A DNA stretch of 58,153 nt from NCBI GenBank assembly GCA_018240285.1, contig JAFEGA010000036.1, forward strand, positions 1,834 through 59,986, given 5' to 3'. This stretch comes from Pseudomonadota bacterium (lineage in GTDB: Bacteria; Pseudomonadota; Gammaproteobacteria; Burkholderiales; Nitrosomonadaceae). A model generated the notes under the pieces. The model had not been told where the DNA came from. It ran no database searches and saw only the letters and a program-made list of their open reading frames with translations. Positions 1-8,789 of this stretch are shown one piece after another; the first letter of the stretch is position 1, and each line of letters begins with the position of its first letter. The position numbers were made by a program, and so were the translations under genes.

Positions 1-1092
1 CGCTATTTCGATCACATAATTCCCATTACTGTGCATATCGCCTTCAATGTTTAATATACCGGGTGACAAGCCTGGCATTACTGTTGCACCTGGACCAATG
101 ATTACCGAACCTTTGAGCGTACCAATTCCTTTTAAAACGCCACCTTCAATATCTATAGTAGTCATATCAATGATGCCGTTATTGATTGTCTCACCAATAT
201 ACTGAGTATAAATTCCATGGCCGAGTGACTTGGGCGATTCAGAAATAATGCCCGAGTTGAAAACTTTAACAGAATTCACAAGAGCATAAGTATTTATAAA
301 AGACCCGGTATTTATTAGTTCACCGCCATTAGTTAAATAGCGAGAACCTGCGTTATATGATCCACTGTTTTCAAGCGTGCCATAATTTGCGAATCCGTTA
401 GTGTTTTGGTATAACACTCCAGAATTCACTAGTAACCCAGTCTTATCAATAGTTATAGAGCCATTATTTTTCATGGTACCGCTGTTGTACAGTGAACCTG
501 AAATATGTAACTGTGAGATCCCATCAAATATGTATTCATTATTAATAGTACCGTAGTTATTCAGAATAGAAGAGGGATTAAGGACCATACTATCGACGTT
601 TCTCACATCGCCATAGTTGTTCATAATACCGGTAGAAGTTATTCTTAGAAGAGAGCCATTCCCAAATTCACCGTAATTCGTAAATAAATTGGAGTTTACC
701 ACCTCACCGTTATCTCGATACTCTGGATAGCCATAAATAAAAAACAATCCATCCTTTTCAGTATGTAAGCTGCCATAATTGATCAAGTTAGAGTAATTAT
801 TAAGTGCCCCAAAAGTAACTAGCCGCCCAGATCCATTGATTACCAAATTTCCGTAATTATCAAATGGCTCTAAACGATTTTCTGCATTAATATCATTAAT
901 AGTAATTGTGGAGAAGTTCGGGTTCGGAGAAATTTGATAACCATCAGGATTATCGTAAATTGTTATCGGAGAATAGTAGTCGCCTAGAGGATTTTTATAG
1001 GCCAAAACAAGTGATGGTGTGCTGGCGGCTATGATACCTGCAGCTATAAGACTAAGTGATTTGAGATTTAAGATCTGAGATTTTCTTAACAT
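1..1092 (-). CDS. PEP-CTERM-type beta-solenoid surface protein, copy A (C-terminus beyond window edge)
   Basis: The frame is open from an ATG at 1092 to the window edge, so only the N-terminal 364 residues are visible. The start has a good ribosome site (AGGAGA) and a signal peptide (MLRKSQILNLKS followed by a hydrophobic stretch ending SLVLA). The mature part is rich in Asn, Gly and Tyr and repeats short units such as NNYSNLINYGSL and LENSGSYNAGS, which suggests a beta-helix with Asn ladders. The last visible 50 residues are almost identical to the gene at 13401-14861, whose end carries a PEP-CTERM sorting signal, so this copy probably has one too. It lies 156 bp downstream of the mutS-like gene on the same strand. 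It is probably exported and processed by exosortase, but its function is unknown. Confidence 0.8.
   Translation of the reverse strand, partial: MLRKSQILNLKSLSLIAAGIIAASTPSLVLAYKNPLGDYYSPITIYDNPDGYQISPNPNFSTITINDINAENRLEPFDNYGNLVINGSGRLVTFGALNNYSNLINYGSLHTEKDGLFFIYGYPEYRDNGEVVNSNLFTNYGEFGNGSLLRITSTGIMNNYGDVRNVDSMVLNPSSILNNYGTINNEYIFDGISQLHISGSLYNSGTMKNNGSITIDKTGLLVNSGVLYQNTNGFANYGTLENSGSYNAGSRYLTNGGELINTGSFINTYALVNSVKVFNSGIISESPKSLGHGIYTQYIGETINNGIIDMTTIDIEGGVLKGIGTLKGSVIIGPGATVMPGLSPGILNIEGDMHSNGNYVIEIA
1060..1080 (-). repeat. Three degenerate heptamers in the signal-peptide region
   Basis: Read on the minus strand just after the start codon, the sequence is TCTCAGA, TCTTAAA, TCTCAAA. It matches the place where the other copy has six perfect CCTCAAA units. 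Here the units are imperfect and few, so slippage should be rare. Confidence 0.7.
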
Positions 1093-1248
1093 ACATTCTC
1101 CTGTTTTTGTTATTACTGTAAGTTCCAATGTCACATTTTCAATTACTAACTACCGGTTATTCTTCTAGTTCCTAGAATCAAGAATCACAGCAAATCAAGA
1201 AACTAGAATTTCACATTTTAAATTTAAAATCAGTCAATTATCTAGTCT

Positions 1249-2892
1249 TTATGATCTGCCGCCTTGCTTTTCCAAATGCGCTTCCACATCCTTCCGGCTA
1301 AACCCGATGGCACTGGCAACGCGGTCCGCGTGACTGACTTTGGAGATGCCTGCAATCAATCGGTGCGTCGGACCTTGCGGCAAGAATTCGACTTGTAGAT
1401 AGCGGCCGATACCGTCCTTTTGCAGTAGTTCGCACAGCTCGTGATTGTGCGTGACCAGCAGTGTGCTCGCGCCGAGTTTATGAAATCCTTTGAGGATATA
1501 TTCGGAAATCGTCATTTTTTCTTCGAACGTGGTGCCTTCGGATAATTCGTCCAGCACGACCAGACTGCGCGGTGTGGAGTTGAAGAATATTTCCCGTGTC
1601 CGTTGCAGTTCGTGACCGAAACGTCCCATCGCGGCGCTGAGCTGGCCGGGGTCGGGCACTTGGTAATAGATATGCTCAGCCGGAACCAATTGTCCTTGCG
1701 TGGCGGGGAAATAGCAGCCGATTTGCCCGAGCAGCTGGATTTGCGCGATGGTTTTGCAGTACGCGGTTTTGCCGCCGCTGTTCGGCCCGGTGATGATCAG
1801 TATGCGGCCGGCGAGATCGAGATGGATATCGTTGGGCACGTAATCCGGGATTGTTTTGATTAGCAGGGGATTCCTGGCCTGACTGACGGTCAGTCGGTGT
1901 TCTTTCTCATCGAGAATTTCCGGTAAAACTTTGCTCCCGGGAAGCGACTGTCCATAACGGTAAAACGATAATAGTTCATCGAGCAATCCTAACGCTTCGA
2001 CCGCTTTGGCCAATTCCGGACTCTCGCGGAATTGTTTGCGCAAGGGATAAATGATCGAGTCGCGGTCGGAAACGCCCATCGCCAGCAGAATAATCGGCAG
2101 AACTGGCGCAGTTAGCGCCAAGATGCCGTAGCTGATGTACGACGCGCCGAACTGCGGCATGAGCATTTCAAAGAAAAATAAAATGCCGTAACCGGCGGCC
2201 AGAAAAATCAGTATCGGCAGAATCTTAAACAGCGAAGGTTGAAAGCGTGCATACAGATCGAAACGCGACTTCTCTTTTTTAGTTTTGAACTTGCCGCCCA
2301 TGGAGTAAACCGGCCCTTTCATCAACGCATAGATGCGCGATTCGCCGAAATCCCGTATGGCATCGAGCAGCGTGCGCAGATAAGCGGATTGGGGGCGCGG
2401 CAAATTCCCGGCTTGCTCGACCAGAGTCACGGCAAACTGAGTGCCGTCCTGATATTGCCGGTAGCCGTAACCGCCGAATTCCAGTTTGTCGCTGCGGCTG
2501 CTTGGCTCCTCGGTTGCAAAGCCGCCGGAAAATTCGCCGTACAGCAGATGCTTGAGCGATCTTTCGCCGGAGACGGCGTTCGCAGCAAGATCGGACAATG
2601 CACTACGGAGTTCCGGATTCGATTCGATTTCGCGCAGCGCAATCTGTTTTTGCTGTATTACCTGCGCATTTTGCGCGGGACGGGCGAGCGAGCGGTACAG
2701 CGCCAGGCGGCCGGTTTCGGTCTTGGTGTGATCGATGGTATGGAACAACGCTTCGGTTTCAATCGCCGAGAATGTTTTCGGATCCAGCGCCTCATGGTCG
2801 GTTGCCGTGGGGCGGATGTCCTCCATATTCGTGGGCCGGTCGGAATCGGACAGAATGAATTTTTTGTGCCAGATATCAATCATACGGGTCAT
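1249..2892 (-). CDS. MutS-family ATPase with membrane helices
   Basis: A 547-residue protein with the MutS ATPase domain at its C-terminus: Walker A GPNSGGKT at 369-376, Walker B LVVLDEL at 444-450, followed by SEGTTFEEKM and an H-loop THNH near 481. It lacks the mismatch-recognition domains of true MutS. It has two hydrophobic segments at about 221-243 and 251-274, so it is probably an inner-membrane protein with the ATPase in the cytoplasm. This matches the poorly characterised MutS-related membrane proteins; a role in mismatch repair should not be assumed. The gene is divergent from the hlyD-type gene and is followed by the PEP-CTERM gene. A diverged copy of its 3' end lies at 12915-13245. 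Confidence 0.85.
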   Translation of the reverse strand: MTRMIDIWHKKFILSDSDRPTNMEDIRPTATDHEALDPKTFSAIETEALFHTIDHTKTETGRLALYRSLARPAQNAQVIQQKQIALREIESNPELRSALSDLAANAVSGERSLKHLLYGEFSGGFATEEPSSRSDKLEFGGYGYRQYQDGTQFAVTLVEQAGNLPRPQSAYLRTLLDAIRDFGESRIYALMKGPVYSMGGKFKTKKEKSRFDLYARFQPSLFKILPILIFLAAGYGILFFFEMLMPQFGASYISYGILALTAPVLPIILLAMGVSDRDSIIYPLRKQFRESPELAKAVEALGLLDELLSFYRYGQSLPGSKVLPEILDEKEHRLTVSQARNPLLIKTIPDYVPNDIHLDLAGRILIITGPNSGGKTAYCKTIAQIQLLGQIGCYFPATQGQLVPAEHIYYQVPDPGQLSAAMGRFGHELQRTREIFFNSTPRSLVVLDELSEGTTFEEKMTISEYILKGFHKLGASTLLVTHNHELCELLQKDGIGRYLQVEFLPQGPTHRLIAGISKVSHADRVASAIGFSRKDVEAHLEKQGGRS

Positions 2893-3021
2893 ACCTGTTC
2901 AGGGTTTTTCATGAATCGCCAGCAAACGGCGTTAAGCTTAAATGAACGTGTAAAATACGCATATTTGCAATGAAACACAACACAATGCCACTTCTAATCG
3001 CACGACTCCGTTCACCCGATC

Positions 3022-4170
3022 ATGCCACTGCTTAAGAAACCGTTAAGATTGATCGGCTTTACCGCAATCGCTGCCGTGATCGCGTTTGCCGGCTGGTATT
3101 ACACACGTCCCAAGCCGCTTGAAGTTGAATCGGTGATTATTGCTACCGGCAATGTCGAAGCGACTGTCGTCAATACCCGTGCGGGTACGGTCAAATCCTG
3201 CCAACGCTCGAATTTGGCACCGATTGCCGGTGGTCAAATCGCCAAAATCTGGGTCAAGGAAGGCGATCACGTGCAAAAAGGGCAGGTTCTGCTGGAACTC
3301 TGGAATCAGGATTTGCTGGCGCAACGCGAACTGGCGCAGCGGCAGTTGGCGATGGCGCAGGAGCGCCGCCGTGAAACCTGCATTCTAGCGGAAAACGCCC
3401 GGCGCGAAGCAGTGCGCACGCAGCAACTGGTCGAGCAGGGTTTTGTCAGCTCGCAACGCGCCGATGACGTCAATGCCAATGCGCGCTCCCGGCAAGCCAG
3501 TTGCGAAGCTGCCGTCACCGATATCAAGCGCGCCGAAGCGCAAGTCCGCGTGGCGCAAGCGGGGCTGGAACGCACCGTCATCAACGCGCCATTCTCGGGT
3601 GTGATCGCGCATATTAGCGGCGAACTGGGCGAGTTCACCACGCCGTCGCCACCCGGCATTCCGACACCGCCGACGATCGATCTGATCGACGACCGTTGCC
3701 TATACGTCACGGCACCGATGGACGAAGTCGATGCGCCCAAAATCAAAGTAGGGCAGGAAGCGCGCATCACGCTGGATGCCATGCCGGACAAGATTTTTCC
3801 CGGACGGATCCGGCGTATCGCGTCGTATGTCACCGAAATCGAGAAGCAGGCGCGCACCGTCGATATCGAGGTGGATTTTCTTCAAACTCCGGCGGATGTG
3901 CTGCTGGTGGGTTATAGCGCCGACATCGAAGTAATTCTGCAGCGCAAAGATGACGTGCTGCGGATCCCGACGCAAGCCATCCGGCAAAACAATAAAGTAT
4001 GGCTGGTGGATAGCCACAGCCGCCTGGTGGAGCAGTCAGTGGAAACCGGTCTGAGCAATTGGAGCTTTACCGAAGTTCGCAGCGGCCTGAAAGCCGGTGA
4101 TCGGGTGTTGATTGCGTTTGATAAGGAAGGCATCAAAGCCGGTGCCGCTGTGCAGCCGAAAGCCCAATGA
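3022..4170 (+). CDS. HlyD/MacA-type periplasmic adaptor protein
   Basis: A 382-residue protein with one N-terminal membrane helix (about 8-25), a lipoyl-like half motif (AGGQIAKIWVKEGDHVQKGQ), a long alpha-helical hairpin rich in Gln, Arg and Ala, the second lipoyl half (VINAPFSGVIAHISGELGEF), then beta-barrel domains. This is the layout of adaptors that link an inner-membrane transporter to an outer-membrane channel. The stop overlaps the start of the ABC ATPase gene by ATGA, so the genes are translationally coupled. No outer-membrane TolC-type gene lies next to it. The substrate cannot be read from the sequence. Confidence 0.9.
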   Translation: MPLLKKPLRLIGFTAIAAVIAFAGWYYTRPKPLEVESVIIATGNVEATVVNTRAGTVKSCQRSNLAPIAGGQIAKIWVKEGDHVQKGQVLLELWNQDLLAQRELAQRQLAMAQERRRETCILAENARREAVRTQQLVEQGFVSSQRADDVNANARSRQASCEAAVTDIKRAEAQVRVAQAGLERTVINAPFSGVIAHISGELGEFTTPSPPGIPTPPTIDLIDDRCLYVTAPMDEVDAPKIKVGQEARITLDAMPDKIFPGRIRRIASYVTEIEKQARTVDIEVDFLQTPADVLLVGYSADIEVILQRKDDVLRIPTQAIRQNNKVWLVDSHSRLVEQSVETGLSNWSFTEVRSGLKAGDRVLIAFDKEGIKAGAAVQPKAQ

Positions 4171-4850
4171 TCCGCTTGAACGCGATCACGCGCACATTTC
4201 ACATGGGTGACCAGGTGGTGCACGCGCTCAACGACATTAATCTGGTCATCACTTCGGGTGAGTATGTTTCGATCATGGGACCTTCCGGTTCCGGGAAGTC
4301 CACGCTGTTGAACATCATCGGTTTGCTGGACCGGCCCGATAGCGGCCGCTATGAACTTGACGGTCGGCTGGTCACCGATTTGCCGGAAATTGAGCAGGCG
4401 CGCATCCGCCGGGAAAAAATCGGCTTTGTTTTCCAGTCCTTTCATTTGGTGCCGCGGTTGACGGCGGCGGAAAATATCGAGTTACCGCTCATTCTCAGCG
4501 GTGTGCCGCAGGAACAGCGGCAAATTCGCGTCGACGAGGCATTGCAGGCATTCGAACTGAAACAACGCGCGCAGCACCGGCCTGCCGAGCTTTCCGGCGG
4601 GCAGCGTCAGCGTGTGGCGATCGCGCGCGCGACCATCATGCGCCCCAGCGTCATCCTGGCGGATGAACCGACCGGCAATCTGGATCACCAGATCGGTGCC
4701 GAAGTGATGACGCTGCTGGAAAATCTGCATCACAGCGGAACCACCTTGATCATCGTCACGCACGACCGCGAGTTAGGTGCGCGCGCGCACCGCCAGATCG
4801 CGATGCGCGATGGAAAAATACTGACGGATCAATCCGATGACACTCGCTGA
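4167..4850 (+). CDS. ABC transporter ATP-binding protein, MacB/LolD type
   Basis: A 227-residue ATPase with Walker A GPSGSGKS (38-45), Q-loop FVFQSFH, signature LSGGQRQRVAIARA (from 142), Walker B VILADEPTGNLD (from 162) and H-loop THD (199). The length and motifs fit the stand-alone ATPases that drive MacB-like or LolCDE-like permeases. It overlaps the adaptor gene by 4 bp and the permease gene by 14 bp, so the three are one operon. It probably powers both permeases, the one next to it and the one at 8790-9989. Confidence 0.93.
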   Translation: MIRLNAITRTFHMGDQVVHALNDINLVITSGEYVSIMGPSGSGKSTLLNIIGLLDRPDSGRYELDGRLVTDLPEIEQARIRREKIGFVFQSFHLVPRLTAAENIELPLILSGVPQEQRQIRVDEALQAFELKQRAQHRPAELSGGQRQRVAIARATIMRPSVILADEPTGNLDHQIGAEVMTLLENLHHSGTTLIIVTHDRELGARAHRQIAMRDGKILTDQSDDTR

Positions 4851-6039
4851 TACATTGCAGACTTCGTTTAGAACGGTACTGAGTTATCGCATCCGTTCCT
4901 TGTTGATCGTGCTGGCGATGGCATTGGGCGTGGCTTCGGTCGTGGTGCTGACGGCGCTTGGTGACGGCGCGCGGAATTATGTCATCAATCAATTTTCTTC
5001 CATCGGCACCAATTTGCTGGTTGTTTTGCCAGGGCGCGCGGAAACTTCGGGTTCGTTTCTCGGTGCAGTGCTGGGTCAAACACCGCGCGATCTGACGCTG
5101 AAAGACGCGCAACTGCTTGGCCGGTTGCCGCAAGTGCGGCGTTATGCGCCGCTCAATGTCGGCGCTGCGGAGCTTTCCGCCGTCAACCGCCTGCGCGAAG
5201 TTACAGTGCTGGGTAGCAATGCCGACTTGATCCCGGTGCGGCACATGCAACTGGCGCAAGGCAGTTTTCTGGCGCACGGCACCGAACGCAACGCGCAAAT
5301 CGTATTGGGCGCGAAAATTGCCCGTGAATTCTTCCCGCGCAGCCAGGCCATCGGTCAGCGCGTGCGCCTCGGTGATAGCCGCTTCATCGTATCCGGTGTG
5401 TTGGCTTCGCAAGGCGAATCGATGGGATTCAATACCGATGAAATCGTCATCATTCCGATCGACTACGCGCAGCAGATGTTCAACACCACGTCGCTGTTCC
5501 GCATTTTGATCGAGGCGAAAAGCCATAATGACATTGAACCTGCCAAACGGGCGATATTGGCGGCATTGAAGCAGAGTCACGATGGTGAAGAAGATGTGAC
5601 CGTGATCACGCAGGACGCCATTCTGGCAACCTTCGACCGGATTCTGCACACCATGACGCTGGCGGTCGCCGGGATTGCCGCGGTCAGCCTGATAGTCGCC
5701 GGTATTCTAGTGATGAACGTGATGCTGGTGGCGGTCAATCAGCGCACAGCGGAAATCGGCCTGCTAAAAGCCATCGGAGCGACTTCCAGCGACATCCGCC
5801 GGTTATTTTTTGCCGAAGCGGTGTGGTTATCGTTTGCCGGTGCGGTTTTCGGGTCGCTGCTGGGTCAATTGGGCAGTCTGATGCTGCGCTTGGCGTACCC
5901 GCAGCTTCCGGCGTGGGCACCGGTTTGGGCTTCAATTGCCGGTGTCTTGGTCGCACTGATCACTGGCATCGCCGCCTGTCTTTGGCCCGCGAACCAAGCG
6001 GCGCGGCTCGATGCCGTGCAAGCGCTGAGTAAACGATGA
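4837..6039 (+). CDS. ABC transporter permease, MacB/FtsX family
   Basis: A 400-residue protein with one N-terminal membrane helix (about 17-37), a large periplasmic MacB-core-like region and three C-terminal helices, with the FtsX-type motif NQRTAEIGLLKAIGAT at about 302-317. It lacks a fused ATPase domain, so it works with the ATPase gene just upstream. It is clearly related to the permease at 8790-9989, and such permeases commonly occur as pairs, so a heterodimer is likely. The family exports lipoproteins, peptides or drugs; the substrate here is unknown. Confidence 0.92.
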   Translation: MTLADTLQTSFRTVLSYRIRSLLIVLAMALGVASVVVLTALGDGARNYVINQFSSIGTNLLVVLPGRAETSGSFLGAVLGQTPRDLTLKDAQLLGRLPQVRRYAPLNVGAAELSAVNRLREVTVLGSNADLIPVRHMQLAQGSFLAHGTERNAQIVLGAKIAREFFPRSQAIGQRVRLGDSRFIVSGVLASQGESMGFNTDEIVIIPIDYAQQMFNTTSLFRILIEAKSHNDIEPAKRAILAALKQSHDGEEDVTVITQDAILATFDRILHTMTLAVAGIAAVSLIVAGILVMNVMLVAVNQRTAEIGLLKAIGATSSDIRRLFFAEAVWLSFAGAVFGSLLGQLGSLMLRLAYPQLPAWAPVWASIAGVLVALITGIAACLWPANQAARLDAVQALSKR

Positions 6040-6139
6040 TTAGGTCAGATATTTTTATAGGATTCTTTTTTTGTATAAGTTTCTCTGTCAAAAATAAATA
6101 CATGATTCAGTGCCTTGTAGAGTGATGCGAAACCGCCGG

Positions 6140-7678
6140 TTAATCACCTGGCAAGTAGTACCGCATTCCAGTTTCGCCATAAAGATAATAGCCTGCGCCT
6201 GACAGATTGTTGTGCCAAATAAAGCGATCGCCGGTTGCCGGATCTGAGAAAATTTCATAGAAATCTCCTCGATAGGGTTGAACACTCGCCGGATCAGTGG
6301 CAGCAGCGCCGCCATCAACTTGTATGTAATTTCCGCTGGCCTGTGGAAAGCAAGGGGTGCGGCTGGGTTCTCTGGAGAATGTCCATCCCGACAGCGCCAA
6401 AGCATAGTAACCGTAGGCGTATGGATTTCCGCCCACAACTTCGGCTGCCGGTCTCAAGAAATCGAAATAGCAATCGTCTTGTAACATGCAGCGGTGACTA
6501 TCCCCAACCCCGGAGAGTTTGATGGCAGCCGCGATCAGTGTTCCTGCCTGTTCATCATCGTCCATGTGGAAGAAGCTTGGGCAAAGCTGCACCAGGCGGC
6601 TGCCTGAAGCGCCGCCAGGCAGCGACTCCACCGGCAGATTAACCTCGCTGCCTCGGACATTGCTGCATACATCCGCGGAAGCAGGTAGGCATGTAAGCGT
6701 CAGATTGCCAAGAATTTGTTCCGCTGCCGCGAGATTATCCCGGATCATCGTCATTTGCGGCCGGTTGGGACAGTGAAAGTGCCGGTAGCTCGCATATAAA
6801 TTTTCGCCCGTTCCAGGCCAGCGCGCTAAGGCATTGTGAACGAGCTGATTGGCCAAAGTGCGTGCATGGCTGATTGCGCTATCCGGGTTACTCACGCCCG
6901 TTGTCGCTTGATCGCAGCCGCCGTTACGAGAAATTTCCTTCCGGCTGGAAGTCTTGTAATGCTGGCTGAGTACGCCTGCCAGTTGTGCCGTTCCTTCACC
7001 GGAAAGCTCAAACGACGACCACATCCCTTTATCCAGATCGAAGATCGCGTGCCCTTGACTGACTTGAGTTCCACCAGCGCCCCCGCCAGAGGTCGAACCG
7101 GTATGCCGCAGTTTGAAGCGTGCCAATTTATCTCTGACTTCTTCCAATTCAAAGACAGTTTGTCCGCCTGCCTCCATACCCGCGCTGTTGAGGAATACGG
7201 TATCAGTGAAACTATCGCCGATCTTTACCGGTTTACCGGGAAAACGCGGCATCCAGAAGATATTATTGTTGCGGTTGGCCGCCCCGGCTGCCTGGATGAG
7301 CGGTTGATAACGCGGCAATCCGCCGGAAAAAGAATATTCTGTTACTTCGCCGGTGGCCGAAATATTCGCTTCGAACTGAACGCCATTGTAGTAATCAATC
7401 CGGCGCCCTTTATTACTCAGCTCGATGATTCGTGCGCTCAATGTGGGCAAGGCTGCGCCGTGCGCCTGCGAGACGCGGAACTCTATCGTGCGGCGGAATT
7501 CGGAAATAAGCTTGCTGCCGCTTTCTTGGCGGCTGTGATCCATTTCATAAAAAGTTACACCCGGCGCGAAATTGTAGAAGAATCTGAATCCCTCATCCGC
7601 TGCCAGGGAGTGAGTGCAGAACACCATGATCACGACGGCTTGCCATGTCGCGATTACATATAGGCTTTTAGTGTTCAT
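6140..7678 (-). CDS. Secreted protein resembling an inactive aspzincin-type metallopeptidase
   Basis: A 512-residue protein from the ATG at 7678, chosen because a clean signal peptide follows (MNTKSLYVIATW to THSLA). An upstream ATG at 7714 adds 12 residues. The N-terminal half is not recognised. The C-terminal part, about 290-435, has cysteines and spacing like M35/lysine-specific metallopeptidases (HCPNRPQ, LCPSFF, DDEQAGTLI, NPYAYGYYALAL). Where the zinc motif HExxH would be expected, the protein reads AAAIK, so both histidines and the glutamate are missing. If the relationship is right, it is a pseudo-protease. It sits on the opposite strand between two exporter permease genes. Confidence 0.6.
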   Translation of the reverse strand: MNTKSLYVIATWQAVVIMVFCTHSLAADEGFRFFYNFAPGVTFYEMDHSRQESGSKLISEFRRTIEFRVSQAHGAALPTLSARIIELSNKGRRIDYYNGVQFEANISATGEVTEYSFSGGLPRYQPLIQAAGAANRNNNIFWMPRFPGKPVKIGDSFTDTVFLNSAGMEAGGQTVFELEEVRDKLARFKLRHTGSTSGGGAGGTQVSQGHAIFDLDKGMWSSFELSGEGTAQLAGVLSQHYKTSSRKEISRNGGCDQATTGVSNPDSAISHARTLANQLVHNALARWPGTGENLYASYRHFHCPNRPQMTMIRDNLAAAEQILGNLTLTCLPASADVCSNVRGSEVNLPVESLPGGASGSRLVQLCPSFFHMDDDEQAGTLIAAAIKLSGVGDSHRCMLQDDCYFDFLRPAAEVVGGNPYAYGYYALALSGWTFSREPSRTPCFPQASGNYIQVDGGAAATDPASVQPYRGDFYEIFSDPATGDRFIWHNNLSGAGYYLYGETGMRYYLPGD

Positions 7679-7960
7679 TCCGGTGTACCGCACTATATTT
7701 CTCCGCAGCAACATACCGACGTTGATGAATGTATAGGAATAATGAGTACCCTTGCTCTTTTATAATCTTGAACCGGATATCCTGATAACACTGAATCTGC
7801 GCTGTTGCAAGCTGAATGAATTGAGAGGTTTTTGGCAAAAAATAGTTACAGGATTGGGTAAATGGCTTCTTCTGCTGACCAACACATTGAACTATAAAAT
7901 TTTAAATCCCTCGTGCCGGTATTTGCCAAAGCATATAACCGGTACGGGGAATAATTCTTA

Positions 7961-8302
7961 TCAATCCATAAGCGTCGAGCAGAGTGTTTGTCCTGCATTC
8001 GCACCGGATGTCACACGCACAGACCAGATGTAAACGCCTGATTTCCAGGTTTGGCCTGCTAGAGGAGCAATGCGCAAAATATAAACCCCGGTTACTGAAC
8101 CGCCGCTGCTAACTGACGTGATGTGAGAGACCGATCCGCCAGGACCGACAATTGCGGATCCAACGGCAAAATTGCCTACGGTGAGTCCGGTTACCGCTAC
8201 TCCATTGCTATCGGTTACACTAACAACGATGTAGGATTCAAGAGCATTACTGGGTGCTGCTATTGTATCTTCAGCAATTGCATTCACAATTAATCGAGCC
8301 AT
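7961..8302 (-). CDS. Small hypothetical protein, predicted Ig-like beta fold
   Basis: A 113-residue protein starting MARLIVNAIAEDTIAAPSN at an ATG preceded by AGGA nine bases upstream. It is rich in Val, Ser, Thr and Gly in alternating patterns (VVSVTDSNGVAVTGLTVGNF, then GVYILRIAPL and GVYIWSVRVTS), which suggests a single beta-sandwich domain. No signal peptide is visible. It is not a family I recognise. It lies on the same strand as the pseudo-protease gene but about 280 bp away. Confidence 0.6.
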   Translation of the reverse strand: MARLIVNAIAEDTIAAPSNALESYIVVSVTDSNGVAVTGLTVGNFAVGSAIVGPGGSVSHITSVSSGGSVTGVYILRIAPLAGQTWKSGVYIWSVRVTSGANAGQTLCSTLMD

Positions 8303-8789
8303 GATATTAATCCTATAGTTTGCGCCTACTCTATTTACGCTTTTTCGGCATCCAGCGTTGAGATAAAGACCGCATGATTAATTCGATGTCGTTCAATGAG
8401 TTGAGAGTAAAAATGGAGCCAAGCTGTTTTACAGTAACTGTCAAACCTTACTTAATGAAGCTGTTCAATCATGATTGGTTTGATAACTGCCTGAGACCAG
8501 AAACTTGAGCTTTTTTAAACGCTGCTGACCGCAGACGTCCACTATCTATAACATATTGAAGCAAAATAAATACTAATCTTCATAAAAATAACAGTACTGC
8601 AAATCAGATGACGTGTCAAACACACTGACAGGTATTCAGGAATCAATAAAACTTGTGCTTATCGATACCTCTGTATGTAGTTATAAAAATTTTTGACTTG
8701 ATGAGCGTGCTGCTCACAGGTGCATCAGCATCTGGCTACACTCACTTGAAATGGGAAATACAGATTCATAAAGAAACTTAAAGCAGGCA
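8303..8789. other. Intergenic region, 487 bp
   Basis: This AT-rich stretch lies between the small beta-rich gene and the second permease gene. I see no coding frame with a credible start and no clear hairpin followed by a T-run. It should hold divergent promoters for both neighbours, but no boxes stand out. Confidence 0.5.

Larger units (their letters stand above)
1..1580. repeat. Inverted duplication, arm A
   Basis: This arm contains the 3' end of the mutS-like gene, its 156-bp spacer and the PEP-CTERM gene. The same order appears on the opposite strand at about 12915-14517, with a 155-bp spacer. The spacers match closely (for example GAATAACCGGTAGTT and CATTGGAACTTACAG in both), and both ends of the PEP-CTERM genes match while their middles have diverged. 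The arm continues beyond the window start. Confidence 0.8.

Noticed and set aside
2239..2973. Long plus-strand frame of 244 codons
   Set aside because: It is the antisense of the mutS-like gene, whose Walker motifs are on the minus strand.
7752..8033. Plus-strand frame of 93 codons
   Set aside because: It overlaps the end of the better supported minus-strand gene at 7961-8302, has no ribosome site and no protein-like pattern.
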